A stretch of DNA of 21,686 nt from Cymbomonas tetramitiformis (lineage: Eukaryota; Chlorophyta; Pyramimonadophyceae; Pyramimonadales; Pyramimonadaceae), in NCBI GenBank assembly GCA_001247695.2, contig LGRX02030320.1, positions 1 through 21,686 on the forward strand. Direction: 5' to 3'. Shown here piece after piece: positions 9,788-18,604 of the stretch (its first letter is position 1; every line of letters begins with the position of its first letter). A program made the translations under genes and the position numbers. The notes below the pieces were generated by a model that was not told the DNA's origin, did no database searches, and saw only the letters and a list, made by a program, of their open reading frames with translations.

Positions 9788-10064
9788 CGGGGGAAAATCG
9801 GGGGGAAAAGGGGGAAGTTGAGGGGAGTGGGGAGAAAAAAAGGGGGGAAGGGGAAAAAGGGGGGAAGGGGCGGAAGGGGAAGGGGGAAGGAGAAAAAAAG
9901 GGGGGAAGGGGAAAGGGGGGAGGGGGAAAAGGGGGGAGGGGAAAAAAAGGGGGGTGAGGGGAAAGGGGGGAAATGGGGGGAGGGAAAAGGGGGGAGGGGA
10001 AAGGGGGAAGGAAAGTGGGGGATGGGGGAAGGGGGGAGGGGGAAGGGGGGAGGGGGAAGGGGGA
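9788..10064. repeat. Long polypurine (G/A) tract
   Basis: About 275 bp of almost pure G and A on the plus strand, in GGGGGGAAGGGGAAA-type blocks with only a handful of pyrimidines, mostly at the left end. Many runs of four to six G can support G-quadruplexes, and the mirror-like purine strand can form triplex (H-) DNA. Open frames across it translate to Gly/Lys/Glu repeats and are not genes. Confidence 0.93.
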
Positions 10065-10075
10065 GTCTGTAAGTG

Positions 10076-10335
10076 AGCTGAAATCTATAGGCTATATATG
10101 ACGAATTCCAAGTTATATTTGAGTCGTAGTCTTGCCATAGTTTAGCCTTTATTTGGAACCGATATCAAGCTCGTATATGACCTATAATGCAAAGCCTTTA
10201 TACCCGAGCCGAAATTCGGTGGTCTATATGAAGGAATTATAATGCAACCGCTATATGAGGCCGAAATTCACCTATATGAAGCTAGTTATATACCGAGATT
10301 CAGCCTCTATATGTCGAACTAGGTTACTACATGCG
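10076..10335. repeat. Diverged CCTCTATATGAGCTGAAATTCAG minisatellite (left block)
   Basis: Recurrent CTATATGA, GAAATTC and AGATTCAGCCTCTATATG phrases occur at roughly 20-30 bp spacing. They are a decayed form of the 23-bp repeat that is much better preserved at 12703-12990, in the same orientation. Confidence 0.6.
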
Positions 10336-10675
10336 CCATAATTTAGTTTTCATCAAGGCCGGCAATCGATGGGAATCGACGATCGTATATTAAGAATTCA
10401 GGCTCTCTCGAGGCCCCCAAGAGAAAAACCTTTTGTATAATAATTCAGTATATGATATATGTCGCCGCGTGCAACTTCGAGAAGCATTATGAAAATTTCG
10501 GAGACGAGGAGCGGGAGGCCTGAAGATTTCGTGCAGCTCACTGTACGCTGCCATGTCAAACTGGTGTGGAAGGCGATATGGTGCACGTCACATGGTAAAT
10601 GCTCCGAATATACCTTAAGGGCCAATAAAGAATTTCAGCGGGGTTCCGTTTTGTCGAAGCGTCTTATGGATTCAG
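10336..10675. other. No gene recognised
   Basis: Mixed sequence with no recognisable coding motif. A 107-codon frame at 10459-10782 runs into the TTTCAGATG repeat and looks incidental. Confidence 0.45.
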
Positions 10676-10804
10676 ATCAGACCAGGTTTTTTTCAGATGG
10701 TTTCAGATGTCGTTTCAGATGGTTTCAGATGTTTCAGATGACGAGCCTTAATTATCAGACAAAATCAGACGACGCGTCTTAACTATCAGACAAAATCAGA
10801 CGAC
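10676..10804. repeat. TTTCAGATG repeats and a 31-bp tandem duplication
   Basis: Multiple GTTTCAGATG modules occur between 10687 and 10742. Two near-identical copies of TTAA(T/C)TATCAGACAAAATCAG plus GACGACG follow, up to the left target site of the hAT element. Related TTTCAGA modules recur at 12603-12690. Confidence 0.7.
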
Positions 10805-10829
10805 GGGGAGAATGATTAGGGTTTATCAA

Positions 10830-12104
10830 TTGGCCCTTCCCCACATTTTCGAAAATCTTTTTAAAAATTTGGGCGACTATTTTGGCCGAAAAAAATATCA
10901 AAATTTTGAAAAATTTGGGTGCTCGCGTGGGAAAATATAGACGTTTGGCGAAAAATTGCCACATCGATATGTAGAGTCCGAAATTTTGAAAAACTTTTGA
11001 AAAATTTAGGCAGCGATATCCAGCCGCGATTGAACACCCGCGATTTACGACGTACGCTTGATGAGGTCGGAGTTTCTGTGACACTGTACAGTACTTTTTT
11101 GAAATTGTTGCGGCGCGGCGTTGTTGTGGACACGTGATGATGAGTCTGGTTGAGAATTATTCCTCTGAAGAGGATGGCGACCATGAGGGAAATGATATTG
11201 AGGAGGTCGACACGAGTCCGGCGCTGCGCTCAATCCACTTGACGGGTGACACGGAGGGTGTCACTGGTCACCAAGCCTTGCGACGCCTTGACGTGGAGAG
11301 TGAACACCAGCCAAACCGGCTTGAGTTAGCCTATGCGAGAACTCGATCTCAGCCTCTGACGAACGCTTTTGACAAATTCAAGAGAAAACGGGGAACAGCA
11401 GACCCCCAGGGTACCAGCCCAGCTTTGGCAGCCCACGAGCGAGATAGAGTTATTCAGCAGAAACCACCTAGTGGCATAAAACGTGCTGGAGTTGGAGTCC
11501 GTAGTACTAAGGAGCCGAAGGTTAAACCCTCCCAGCGAGTTGACGAATTTCCGAAGCATTCTTTGCGCGTCGCAGGCGGACAGTTGTTTTGTTCATGTTG
11601 CAAGGAGACTTTGTCTCTTTTGAAGACGTCAATCAAAACTCACGTTTCCAGCGCGAAGCATTCAGCTTCCCTCGTTGTGTATACCAAGCGTGGCCAAGAC
11701 GACGATCATGTCAGAGATATTTTGACAACCTATTTCCAAGAGCACAGCGAAGAAACCACAGCCACTTTGAGCGATACTCGATTATCACCCTTGATCGTAT
11801 CATATCGTATCGATGCATTTTATTTAATTAGCAAGGATATTAGTATCGTGTCGAATAGCCTGGTGGCAGCTTTGAACACATTGTAGAGATATTGACTGCA
11901 TCGTACTGTTTCAATTTATTGTTAACTGTGCATAGGCTGATTTTCAGCTTGTGCATCGCCTGAATCGTCAAATGTCACAAATATCGAAAATTTGATAAAA
12001 ATTTGGGCGGTTCCGCGAAAATGCGAGAAAAATATAGGCAAGATCCCGGAAAATGGGCAAAAAAAATTTAGGTGCCTTCTAGGAAAAATGTGGGGAAAGG
12101 CCAA
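10830..12104 (+). mobile_element. hAT-superfamily DNA transposon, internally deleted, 8-bp target duplication
   Basis: The 1275-bp element has terminal inverted repeats TTGGCCCTTCCCCACATTTT (left, from 10830) and TTGGCCTTTCCCCACATTTT (right, reading inward from 12104), with one mismatch in 20. It is flanked by a perfect 8-bp duplication, TTTATCAA, at 10822-10829 and 12105-12112. An 8-bp duplication with short terminal repeats is characteristic of hAT. Subterminal AAATTTGGGC/AAATTTAGGC motifs recur near both ends, as expected of transposase-binding sites. The single ORF covers only the DNA-binding N-terminal part of a transposase; there is no room for the catalytic RNase-H-fold and dimerisation regions, so this is a non-autonomous derivative. 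Confidence 0.9.
11137..11886 (+). CDS. hAT-derived BED-like zinc-finger protein, transposase N-terminus only
   Basis: The 249-residue frame lies inside the hAT element, with its first ATG at 11137. It has an acidic N-terminus (residues about 5-30), a basic KFKRKRG patch and a zinc finger in RVAGGQLFCSCCKETLSLLK...HVSSAKH. Spacing is C-x2-C-x13-H-x5-H, near residues 152-175, typical of BED/CGGBP1-like fingers at the start of hAT transposases. A short helix-like tail (VRDILTTYFQEH, YRIDAFYLISK) resembles the segment that normally follows the finger, but the frame stops where the catalytic region should begin. It has no DDE residues and cannot catalyse transposition. If expressed it could bind the element's ends in the nucleus, possibly as a repressor; that role is inference. 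A downstream splice cannot be excluded. Confidence 0.72.
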   Translation: MMSLVENYSSEEDGDHEGNDIEEVDTSPALRSIHLTGDTEGVTGHQALRRLDVESEHQPNRLELAYARTRSQPLTNAFDKFKRKRGTADPQGTSPALAAHERDRVIQQKPPSGIKRAGVGVRSTKEPKVKPSQRVDEFPKHSLRVAGGQLFCSCCKETLSLLKTSIKTHVSSAKHSASLVVYTKRGQDDDHVRDILTTYFQEHSEETTATLSDTRLSPLIVSYRIDAFYLISKDISIVSNSLVAALNTL

Positions 12105-12201
12105 TTTATCAATCAGGACATCGCATGTAACCATAATACGGTCTGTAACTATTTCTCATTGACTCGTTTGTTTTTTTAATTTCGGATATTCGGAAGGCTT
12201 G
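11887..12201. other. 3' part of hAT element and flank, no gene
   Basis: AT-rich untranslated and subterminal sequence of the transposon up to 12104 with AAATTTGGGCGG-type motifs, then the target duplication and unique flank. No other feature is seen. Confidence 0.6.
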
Positions 12202-12352
12202 AAACCCTAAAACCCTAAACATAGGAACCCTAAAACCCTACATCATGAAACCCTAAAACCAAAATGTATCAAACCCTAAAACCCTAAGCCGTGAAACCCT
12301 TAAACCCTAAATGTTATGCAAACCATAAAACCCTAATATGTATTAAACCATA
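12202..12352. repeat. Interstitial telomere-like repeats (AAACCCTAAAACCCTAA)
   Basis: About a dozen AAACCCTAA/AAAACCCTAA units occur, many as pairs, separated by short unique spacers such as ACATAGG, CATCATG and GCCGTG. The reverse complement reads TTTAGGG/TTTTAGGG, the plant and Chlamydomonas-type telomere motifs. Because the units are interrupted and degenerate, this is not an active telomere but an interstitial or fossil telomeric tract. Confidence 0.8.
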
Positions 12353-12602
12353 ACCGATGAAGGCCCCTTTTTCCATTTCATTTTATAATATCTTTATTAT
12401 TATGTAATATATGTTTTCATAATGAGTTTTTGAGATTTTGACTAAAAAAAACCCTAAATAAATTATCGATGGATGTGTAAAGCCTAATGGTATCATTTGG
12501 TGCCACGTGCTAATGCGTACATTGCCCAAAACGCCTTCGGGGAGTCTTAATTTTGCCCAAAACACCCCCCGCACAAGCCCGTATGAATATCGGGGACCAT
12601 TT
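12353..12602. other. No gene recognised
   Basis: AT-rich sequence with a further isolated AAACCCTAAA near 12450 and a short repeated TTGCCCAAAAC phrase near 12521 and 12554. No coding potential is seen. Confidence 0.45.
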
Positions 12603-12690
12603 TTCAGATGTTTCAGACATTTCAGACGTTTCAGACCAGATCAGACGTTTCAGATCTGAATTCAGATCTGAAATCATCTGATTGCCAACC
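12603..12690. repeat. TTTCAGA repeats with a 26-bp perfect palindrome
   Basis: TTTCAGATG, TTTCAGACA and TTTCAGACG modules repeat up to about 12650, then merge into a perfect palindrome centred between 12660 and 12661 (12648-12673; core CAGATCTGAATTCAGATCTG). The modules match those left of the hAT element at 10687-10742. Confidence 0.8.
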
Positions 12691-12702
12691 TTGGTTTTCA
12701 TA

Positions 12703-12990
12703 TGACATGAAATTCAGCCTCTATATGAGCTACAATTTAGCCGCTATATGAGGTGAAATCTAGCCTCTATATGAGCTGAGATCCAGCCTCTATATGAGCT
12801 GAGATCCAACCTCTATATGATGCTATGAGCACAGATTCAGCCTCGACTATATGAGCTTTAATTCAGCCTCTATATGAGCTGAAATGCAGCCTGTACATTA
12901 GTTGAGATTTAGCCTCTATATGAGCTGAGATTCAGCCTCTATATGAGTCGAAATCCAGCCTCTTTTTGAGTTGAAATCCAACCCAACTCA
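12703..12990. repeat. 23-bp minisatellite AGCCTCTATATGAGCTGAGAT
   Basis: About 12 copies of a 22-23 bp unit (AGCCTCTATATGAGCTGAGA plus TTC) abut the left LTR at 13011. Copies vary at the CTG/AAT positions and decay towards the right end. It is the same family as the diverged block at 10076-10335. Confidence 0.88.
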
Positions 12991-13010
12991 ACACTACTGA
13001 GCTGATATTC

Positions 13011-13859
13011 TGTGCTAGGACAACATACTGTGTCATGCGCGGATGACTCAGCGGTGTCATACATGCTAGCAGTGCCATACGCGCCTTACGATATTAGCGC
13101 CCGAGACCCCTGTTGAGGAAGAGACCCCCTTAGTGGGAGTACACAGTACTAGTGTACGGTGTAATAAGGTGTCATAGTGAAGCACTGACACCTCATACTG
13201 CATGATACTGTAGTAGAAGCATCTGATAGGTTAATGAGACTTGGCCATGCTGACTAGGATTAACTCAGGGAGTTGAGTGAATAAGTAATGGCCAAGGCCA
13301 AAGAAACAATTGAGTTCCCAAGAGTAAAGACAAGCCAATATGGCAAAAGATATAACCTAATTCTTATATGCAAGTATATGCATTAAGTCTGGACATAGAT
13401 CCTAAGAACCAGCATAGTTTGGTTAGCATCAAATGAGATATAGAGCATAATACAGTAATCACTCACCGTTAAGAAAACAGGGATTTTGGGCCAGCCAGCC
13501 GTACTCATGGAGTTGGGTACCCCCGCCTGGCTGTCATAAGAGAACTCGAAGAATAGTAAGCCAATTTCTTCAATCACCTACTATTTTCTTAAATTACATT
13601 GATAAACGCTTAGAACGGCCATAATTTCAGGAAAATCACCGCGGCGCCAAAGACAAAGGTTGCTTATTTCGGGAATTTTCTTAGCCGAAAAAGCCGCCCA
13701 CTGTACTCATCGAGTTGGGTACCCCCAAACGCTGGCTAGTTTCTTAACGTCGGGTTTTCTTAACGGTGAGTGATTACTGTATAGAACCTTGCACTATATC
13801 TTATCCACAAGTAGTTTCACAGTGACTGTTAAGTAGAGGGTTTGGTACTGCCTCCTACA
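13011..13859 (+). repeat. 5' LTR, carrying a MITE insertion
   Basis: It is about 520 bp without the 329-bp MITE and duplicated base. Bases 13011-13407 match the 3' LTR with three substitutions and one 1-bp gap; beyond that identity falls to roughly 70-75 percent. It contains a hairpin GGTGTCATAGTG-AAG-CACTGACACC (13168-13192) and TATA-like sequence near 13355-13380 (TCTTATATGCAAGTATATGC), which may be promoter elements. Confidence 0.85.
13453..13779. mobile_element. 327-bp TA-target MITE (Tc1/mariner-type) inside the 5' LTR
   Basis: Perfect 26-bp terminal inverted repeats begin CAGTAATCACTCACCGTTAA (13453-13478) and match the complement at 13754-13779. TA lies on each side (13451-13452 and 13780-13781). 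The 3' LTR carries the uninterrupted site GCATAATATAGAACC at 19031-19045, directly showing insertion with TA duplication. The element has no ORF. Internally it holds two copies of a 24-bp phrase (GTACTCATSGAGTTGGGTAC plus CCCC) at 13501-13524 and 13703-13726. Confidence 0.93.
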
Positions 13860-13862
13860 AAA

Positions 13863-13871
13863 TGGTATCAG
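13863..13871 (+). promoter_or_regulatory. Primer-binding site, initiator tRNA-Met type
   Basis: TGGTATCAG lies three bases inside the 5' LTR end. It matches the start of the TGGTATCAGAGC site widely used by LTR retrotransposons; the following bases (TGTGC) diverge. Confidence 0.75.
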
Positions 13872-15170
13872 TGTGCTACGCACCACCACCACCACCACCG
13901 CTTCCACAAAATTTTTCTGCTTTGAGATTGTGACTTTTCCGCCAGATTTACGTGTGCCTCAGTTTTTCGGATGGAATTTGGGCTCTCGAGTTACTGGCGC
14001 GTTACATAACTTTGAGTCAGCACTGGCCAGTAACGTCGTTTGCGACTTCCTTCAGCGAGATGGCTTGTGGCGCTGTCGAGGATTCTTCTTCGAATTACTT
14101 GTAGAGACGTATTCTTTCTTCGCGAGTTACTTCATGATGGTTTCTTCGTGCGACTGCGCGTGCTTTGCGGTCTTGGCTGTTGTGAGTGCCTAGTGCGCAC
14201 GCAGTTCTTCACTCGAATGTTCGCTGTGGCGTTTGTTCCTCAGCAACAAAGATTCTTAGAATTGTCAGATGCAGCGTGTACCTTCTTCGCGCTGTGATCT
14301 GTGATGGTAAATTTCGGCTCGCCATGGAAGAGGTCCTACTGTGGCACAGTGTGCCACAAATAAAGTAGCCCAGAGCTATCTTTCGTCTGGCGTTCGCTCT
14401 GCGCCTGGGACTCGCAAATTACCTTTACAAATTATGGCAATTTTTGCGGGTGCTGCTTAAATTCGGGTTTGAGGATGGTCGAAATTCTGCTTCTGGCTGC
14501 TGGCCCTTGTGTTCGCACTCTGGCGCGCTGGACGACTCGGCGCTTTTCTTACTCGCTAGCAGTTTTGCGCCGTTAATTCCTCTCGGAAATTGTGCCGATT
14601 GGTCAGCGTTTTCCGCGGGATCTTCGTCTGCTCTCTACTCTGCGATTGGAATGTGTGCGCAACGTTCTTCTTTGGCTCGGAATTGGCGTGATGCAGCTTC
14701 GAATTAGCGCTATTCCGCTGGCGTGCGTGTTCTTCGTCGAGTGTCTTTGCGACTGAGTGGGATTACGCGAATTTATGCTGTGGAATTTGAAAATGTTCTC
14801 TGAATGGGCAGATGCGACTTGCTTTCTTTGCCCTTGAGCTCTGCAGCGCTCTAGCGTTCTTAACAGTGGCTGACCTGAGTGGTATCGCGCGGCAGCGTTA
14901 CTTTGACTTCCGTGGGCCGATCGTTGACCAATTTTGCTCAATTTGTTTTCGTCTTGAGTCTTCAAGTTCGCTGGAAGGCTTTTGCTGAAATTTGGTGGCG
15001 GCAGTTGGTTATCTGCTGTTGGACCTGGCTTCTGCGTCTTCTCTCTCATACTTTTATCACTTGCGGCGGAAGCTAGCGAATCTTCCTCGGTTGATTTGTG
15101 TGTTTCTCCACCTACGTTTGGCGCTCCTGGGTTGGCGGGATTGCACTTGCGGCTTGAGCTTGAGGCTCTT
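13872..15170. other. Leader region of the LTR element, no coding potential recognised
   Basis: T- and C-rich sequence with a short (CAC) run near 13883. Open frames exist on both strands (minus 14603-15181 is the longest), but their translations are serine/arginine-rich with no gag zinc knuckle, capsid or enzyme motif. It is best read as an untranslated leader or badly decayed gag. Confidence 0.55.
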
Positions 15171-18100
15171 CGCTTCGCCACACGCAGACAAGGGACGCCG
15201 CCCTTGTGCTCGTGTCCCTACAGGGTGAGCACGAGAGGTGCTCGCCCGCGCCCTTCCCCACGGCGCCACGAGAAAGCGTCCAGGCGTGGACCGCTTTTCT
15301 TTTGGGGGGGAAGAGAGCGCGCCGCGGGTGGCACACGATGACCACCGCGAGCGCGCCGAGCGCACCGCCACGAGGCAGCCGGGTAGATGGCCGCTGTCTC
15401 GGGTCGCGTGACGCGCAGCTGCCCCACCAGGCACGCCATACTCATGGTGCCTAGGGGTGGCGCGCAGCAGGTGCACGGCGACCGGGCGCCATCGAGGCTC
15501 TTCGGAGAGGAGATGAGCGGGCCTGGGAGCGTCACACCGCACACGCGTGCCCCGGCGACGAGCGCGGAGCGCAGCACCCACGTGAGGGTCGCTGCTGAGG
15601 CCTGTGTGGCCGACGCTCCGGGCGAGATGGCGCCCAGCGATGGGACGCCTCGCCACACGCAGACAAGGGACGCCGCCCTTGTGCTCGTGTCGCTACAGGG
15701 TGAGCACGAGAGGTGCTCGCCCGCGCCCTTCCCCACGGCGCCATGAGAAAGCGTCCAGGCGTGGACCGCTTTTCTTTTGGGGGGGAAGAGAGCGCGCCGC
15801 GGGTGGCACACGATGACCACCGCGAGCGCGCCGAGCGTACCGCCACGAGGCAGCCGGATAGATGGCCGCTGTCTCGGGCCGCGTGACGCGCAGCTGCCCC
15901 ACCAGGCACGCCATACTCATGGTGCCTAGGGGTGGCGCGCAGCGTGTGCACGGCGACCGGGCGCCATCGAGGCTCTTCGGAGAGGAGATGAGCGGGCCTG
16001 GGAGCGTCACACCGCACACGCGTGCCCCGGCGACGAGCGCGGAGCGCAGCACCCACGTGAGGGTCGCTGCTGAGGCCTGTGTGGCCGACGCTCCGGGCGA
16101 GATGGCGCCCAGCGATGGGACGCTTCGCCACACGCAGACAAGGGGCGCCGCCCTTGTGCTCGTGTCGCTACAGGGTGAGCACGAGAGGTGCTCGCCCGCG
16201 CCCTTCCCCACGGCGCCAGGAGAAAGCGTCCAGGCGTGGACCGCTTTTCTTTTGGGGGGGAAGAGAGCGCGCCGCAGGTGGCACACGATGACCACCGCGA
16301 GCGCGCCGAGCGCACCGCCACGAGGCAGCCGGATAGATGGCCGCTGTCTCGGGCCGCGTGACGCGCAGCTGCCCCACCAGGCACGCCATACTCATGGTGC
16401 CTAGGGGTGGCGCGCAGCGTGTGCACGGCGACCGGGCGCCATCGAGGCTCTTCGGAGAGGAGATGAGCGGGCCTGGGAGCGTCACACCGCACACGCGTGC
16501 CCCGGCGACGAGCGCGGAGCGCAGCACCCACGTGAGGGTCGCTGCTGAGGCCTGTGTGGCCGACGCTCCGGGCGAGATGGCGCCCAGCGATGGGACGCCT
16601 CGCCACACGCAGACAAGGGGCGCCGCCCTTGTGCTCGTGTCGCTACAGGGTGAGCACGAGAGGTGCTCGCCCGCGCCCTTCCCACGGCGCCAGGAGAAAG
16701 CGTCCAGGCGTGGACCGCTTTTCTTTTGGGGGGGAAGAGAGCGCGCCGCGGGTGGCACACGATGACCACCGCGAGCGCGCCGAGCGCACCGCCACGAGGC
16801 AGCCGGATAGATGGCCGCTGTCTCGGGCCGCGTGACGCGCAGCTGCCCCACCAGGCACGCCATACTCATGGTGCCTAGGGGTGGCGCGCAGCGTGTGCAC
16901 GGCGACCGGGCGCCATCGAGGCTCTTCGGAGAGGAGATGAGCGGGCCTGGGAGCGTCACACCGCACGCGTGCCCCGGCGACGAGCGCGGAGCGCAGCACC
17001 CACGTGAGGGTCGCTGCTGAGGCCTGTGTGGCCGACGCTCCGGGCGAGATGGCGCCCAACGATGGGACGCTTCGCCACACGCAGACAAGGGGCGCCGCCC
17101 TTGTGCTCGTGTCGCTACAGGGTGAGCACGAGAGGTGCTCGCCCGCGCCCTTCCCCACGGCGCCAGGAGAAAGCGTCCAGGCGTGGACCGCTTATTCTTT
17201 TGGGGGGGAAGAGAGCGCGCCGCAGGTGGCACACGATGACCACCGCGAGCGCGCCGAGCGCACCGCCACGAGGCAGCCGGATAGATGGCCGCTGTCTTGG
17301 GCCGCGTGACGCGCAGCTGCCCCACCAGGCACGCCATACTCATGGTGCCTAGGGGTGGCGCGCAGCATGTGCACGGCGACCGGGCGCCATCGAGGCTCTT
17401 CGGAGAGGAGATGAGCGCGCCTGGGAGCGTCACACCACACACGCGTGCCCCGGCGACGAGCGCGGAGCGCAGCACCCACGTGAGGGTCGCTGCTGAGGCC
17501 TGTGTGGCCGACGCTCCGGGCGAGATGGCGCCCAGCGATGGGACGCCTCGCCACACGCAGACAAGGGGCGCCGCCCTTGTGCTCGTGTCGCTACGGGGTG
17601 AGCACGAGAGGTGCTCGCCCGCGCCCTTCCCACGGCGCCATGAGAAAGCGTCGGGCGTGGACCGCTTTTCTTTTTGGGGAAGGCGCGCCGCGGGTGGCAC
17701 ACGATGACCACCGCGAGCGCGCCGAGCGTACCGCCACGAGGCAGCCGGATAGATGGCCGTATCTCCGGGCCGCGTGACGCGTTGCCCCACGGGCACGCCA
17801 TACTCATGGTGCCTAGGGGTGGCGCGCAGCGTGTGCACGGCGACCGGGCGCCATCGAGGCTCTTCGGAGAGGAGATGAGCGGGCCTGGGAGCGTCACACC
17901 GCACACGCGTGCCCCGGCGACGAGCGCGGAGCGCGGCACCCACGTGAGGGTCGCTGCTGAGGCCTGTGTGGCCGACGCTCCGGGCGAGATGGCGCCCAGC
18001 GATGGGACGCCTCGCCACACGCGGACAAGGGGCGCCGCCCTTGTGCTCGTGTCGCTACAGGGTGAGCACGAGAGGTGCTCGCCCGCGCCCTTCCCCACGG

Positions 18101-18175
18101 CGCCATGAGAAAGCGTCCAGGTGTGGACCGCTTTTCTTTTGGGGGGGAAGAGAGCGCGCCGCGCGCACTGCCACG
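15171..18175. repeat. 475-bp GC-rich tandem repeat, about 6.3 copies, dimeric higher-order pattern
   Basis: The anchor CGCCACACGCAGACAAGG (CGCCACACGCGGACAAGG in the last copy) recurs at 15176, 15651, 16126, 16601, 17073, 17549 and 18013. That gives periods of 475, 475, 475, 472, 476 and 464. Copies are very similar by eye. Two markers alternate: the base before the anchor's T (CTTCGCC in copies 1, 3, 5; CCTCGCC in 2, 4, 6), and GCCGCAGGTGG only in copies 3 and 5. This implies amplification as a roughly 950-bp dimer. Each unit has an eight-base-scale G run and a GAGCAC/GTGCTC hairpin. The last copy is truncated with an internal deletion. Long frames on both strands result from high GC content and shift frame between units. 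Confidence 0.95.
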
Positions 18176-18589
18176 CTAGCCATTTCTTTCATGGTGAGGA
18201 CGTGGCCCAGCCGCTGGCGAGGGGCGCTCTTGGACGCACGCGAATTGAGGACCTGGTGAACCTATGGCATACGGTTGAAGCGGACGACGCGTAGTAGACG
18301 GAGAACTGAGTTTGTGCGCCTGCACGACGGGCATATGTGACCTCTTGACCGAGGTCCCCTACTTGCAAAGATTTTTGTTCCGTATTATCGACAGCCTTGG
18401 TAGCCGATGCGAGTGTTATGACCATCATGATGGCGGGAAATTGAAGACTGAAAGCTGCCTTGATATGAGTAGTGTGCCGCTCTGAGGAGCGCCAGCGATG
18501 TGACCTTAGTGGAGCCCTCAAGCTAATCAGATAAGCAAACGCGATGAGCAAAGTAGTAACGTATATGTTCGCGAGGACGCTTCCCACGT
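18176..18589. other. 3' interior of LTR element, no gene recognised
   Basis: Unique sequence between the satellite and the polypurine tract. A minus-strand frame (18189-18587) is open but has no recognisable motif and opposes the element's orientation. No remnant of integrase or RNase H was seen. Confidence 0.5.
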
Positions 18590-18603
18590 GAAGGGGGGGG
18601 GAG
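18590..18603 (+). promoter_or_regulatory. Polypurine tract of LTR element
   Basis: GAAGGGGGGGGGAG abuts the 3' LTR (one T intervenes). Its position and composition match the plus-strand primer of LTR retrotransposons. Confidence 0.85.
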
Positions 18604-18604
18604 T

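Noticed and set aside
9643..10072. Overlapping Gly/Lys/Glu-rich frames
   Set aside because: They are low-complexity translations of the polypurine tract.
14603..15181. 192-codon minus-strand frame in the LTR element leader
   Set aside because: Serine/arginine-rich composition, no motif, and opposite to the element's orientation; probably the complement of a T/C-rich leader.
15862..16404. 180-codon plus-strand frame beginning ATGGCCGCTGTC, recurring in each satellite unit
   Set aside because: In units with CCATGAG it stops early (for example 15387-15746), so it is not conserved between copies and has no recognised motif.
16168..18018. 616-codon minus-strand open frame across the satellite
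   Set aside because: The period is not a multiple of three, so each unit is read in a different frame; scattered indels happen to dodge the stops. High GC content explains the length, and no domain is visible.
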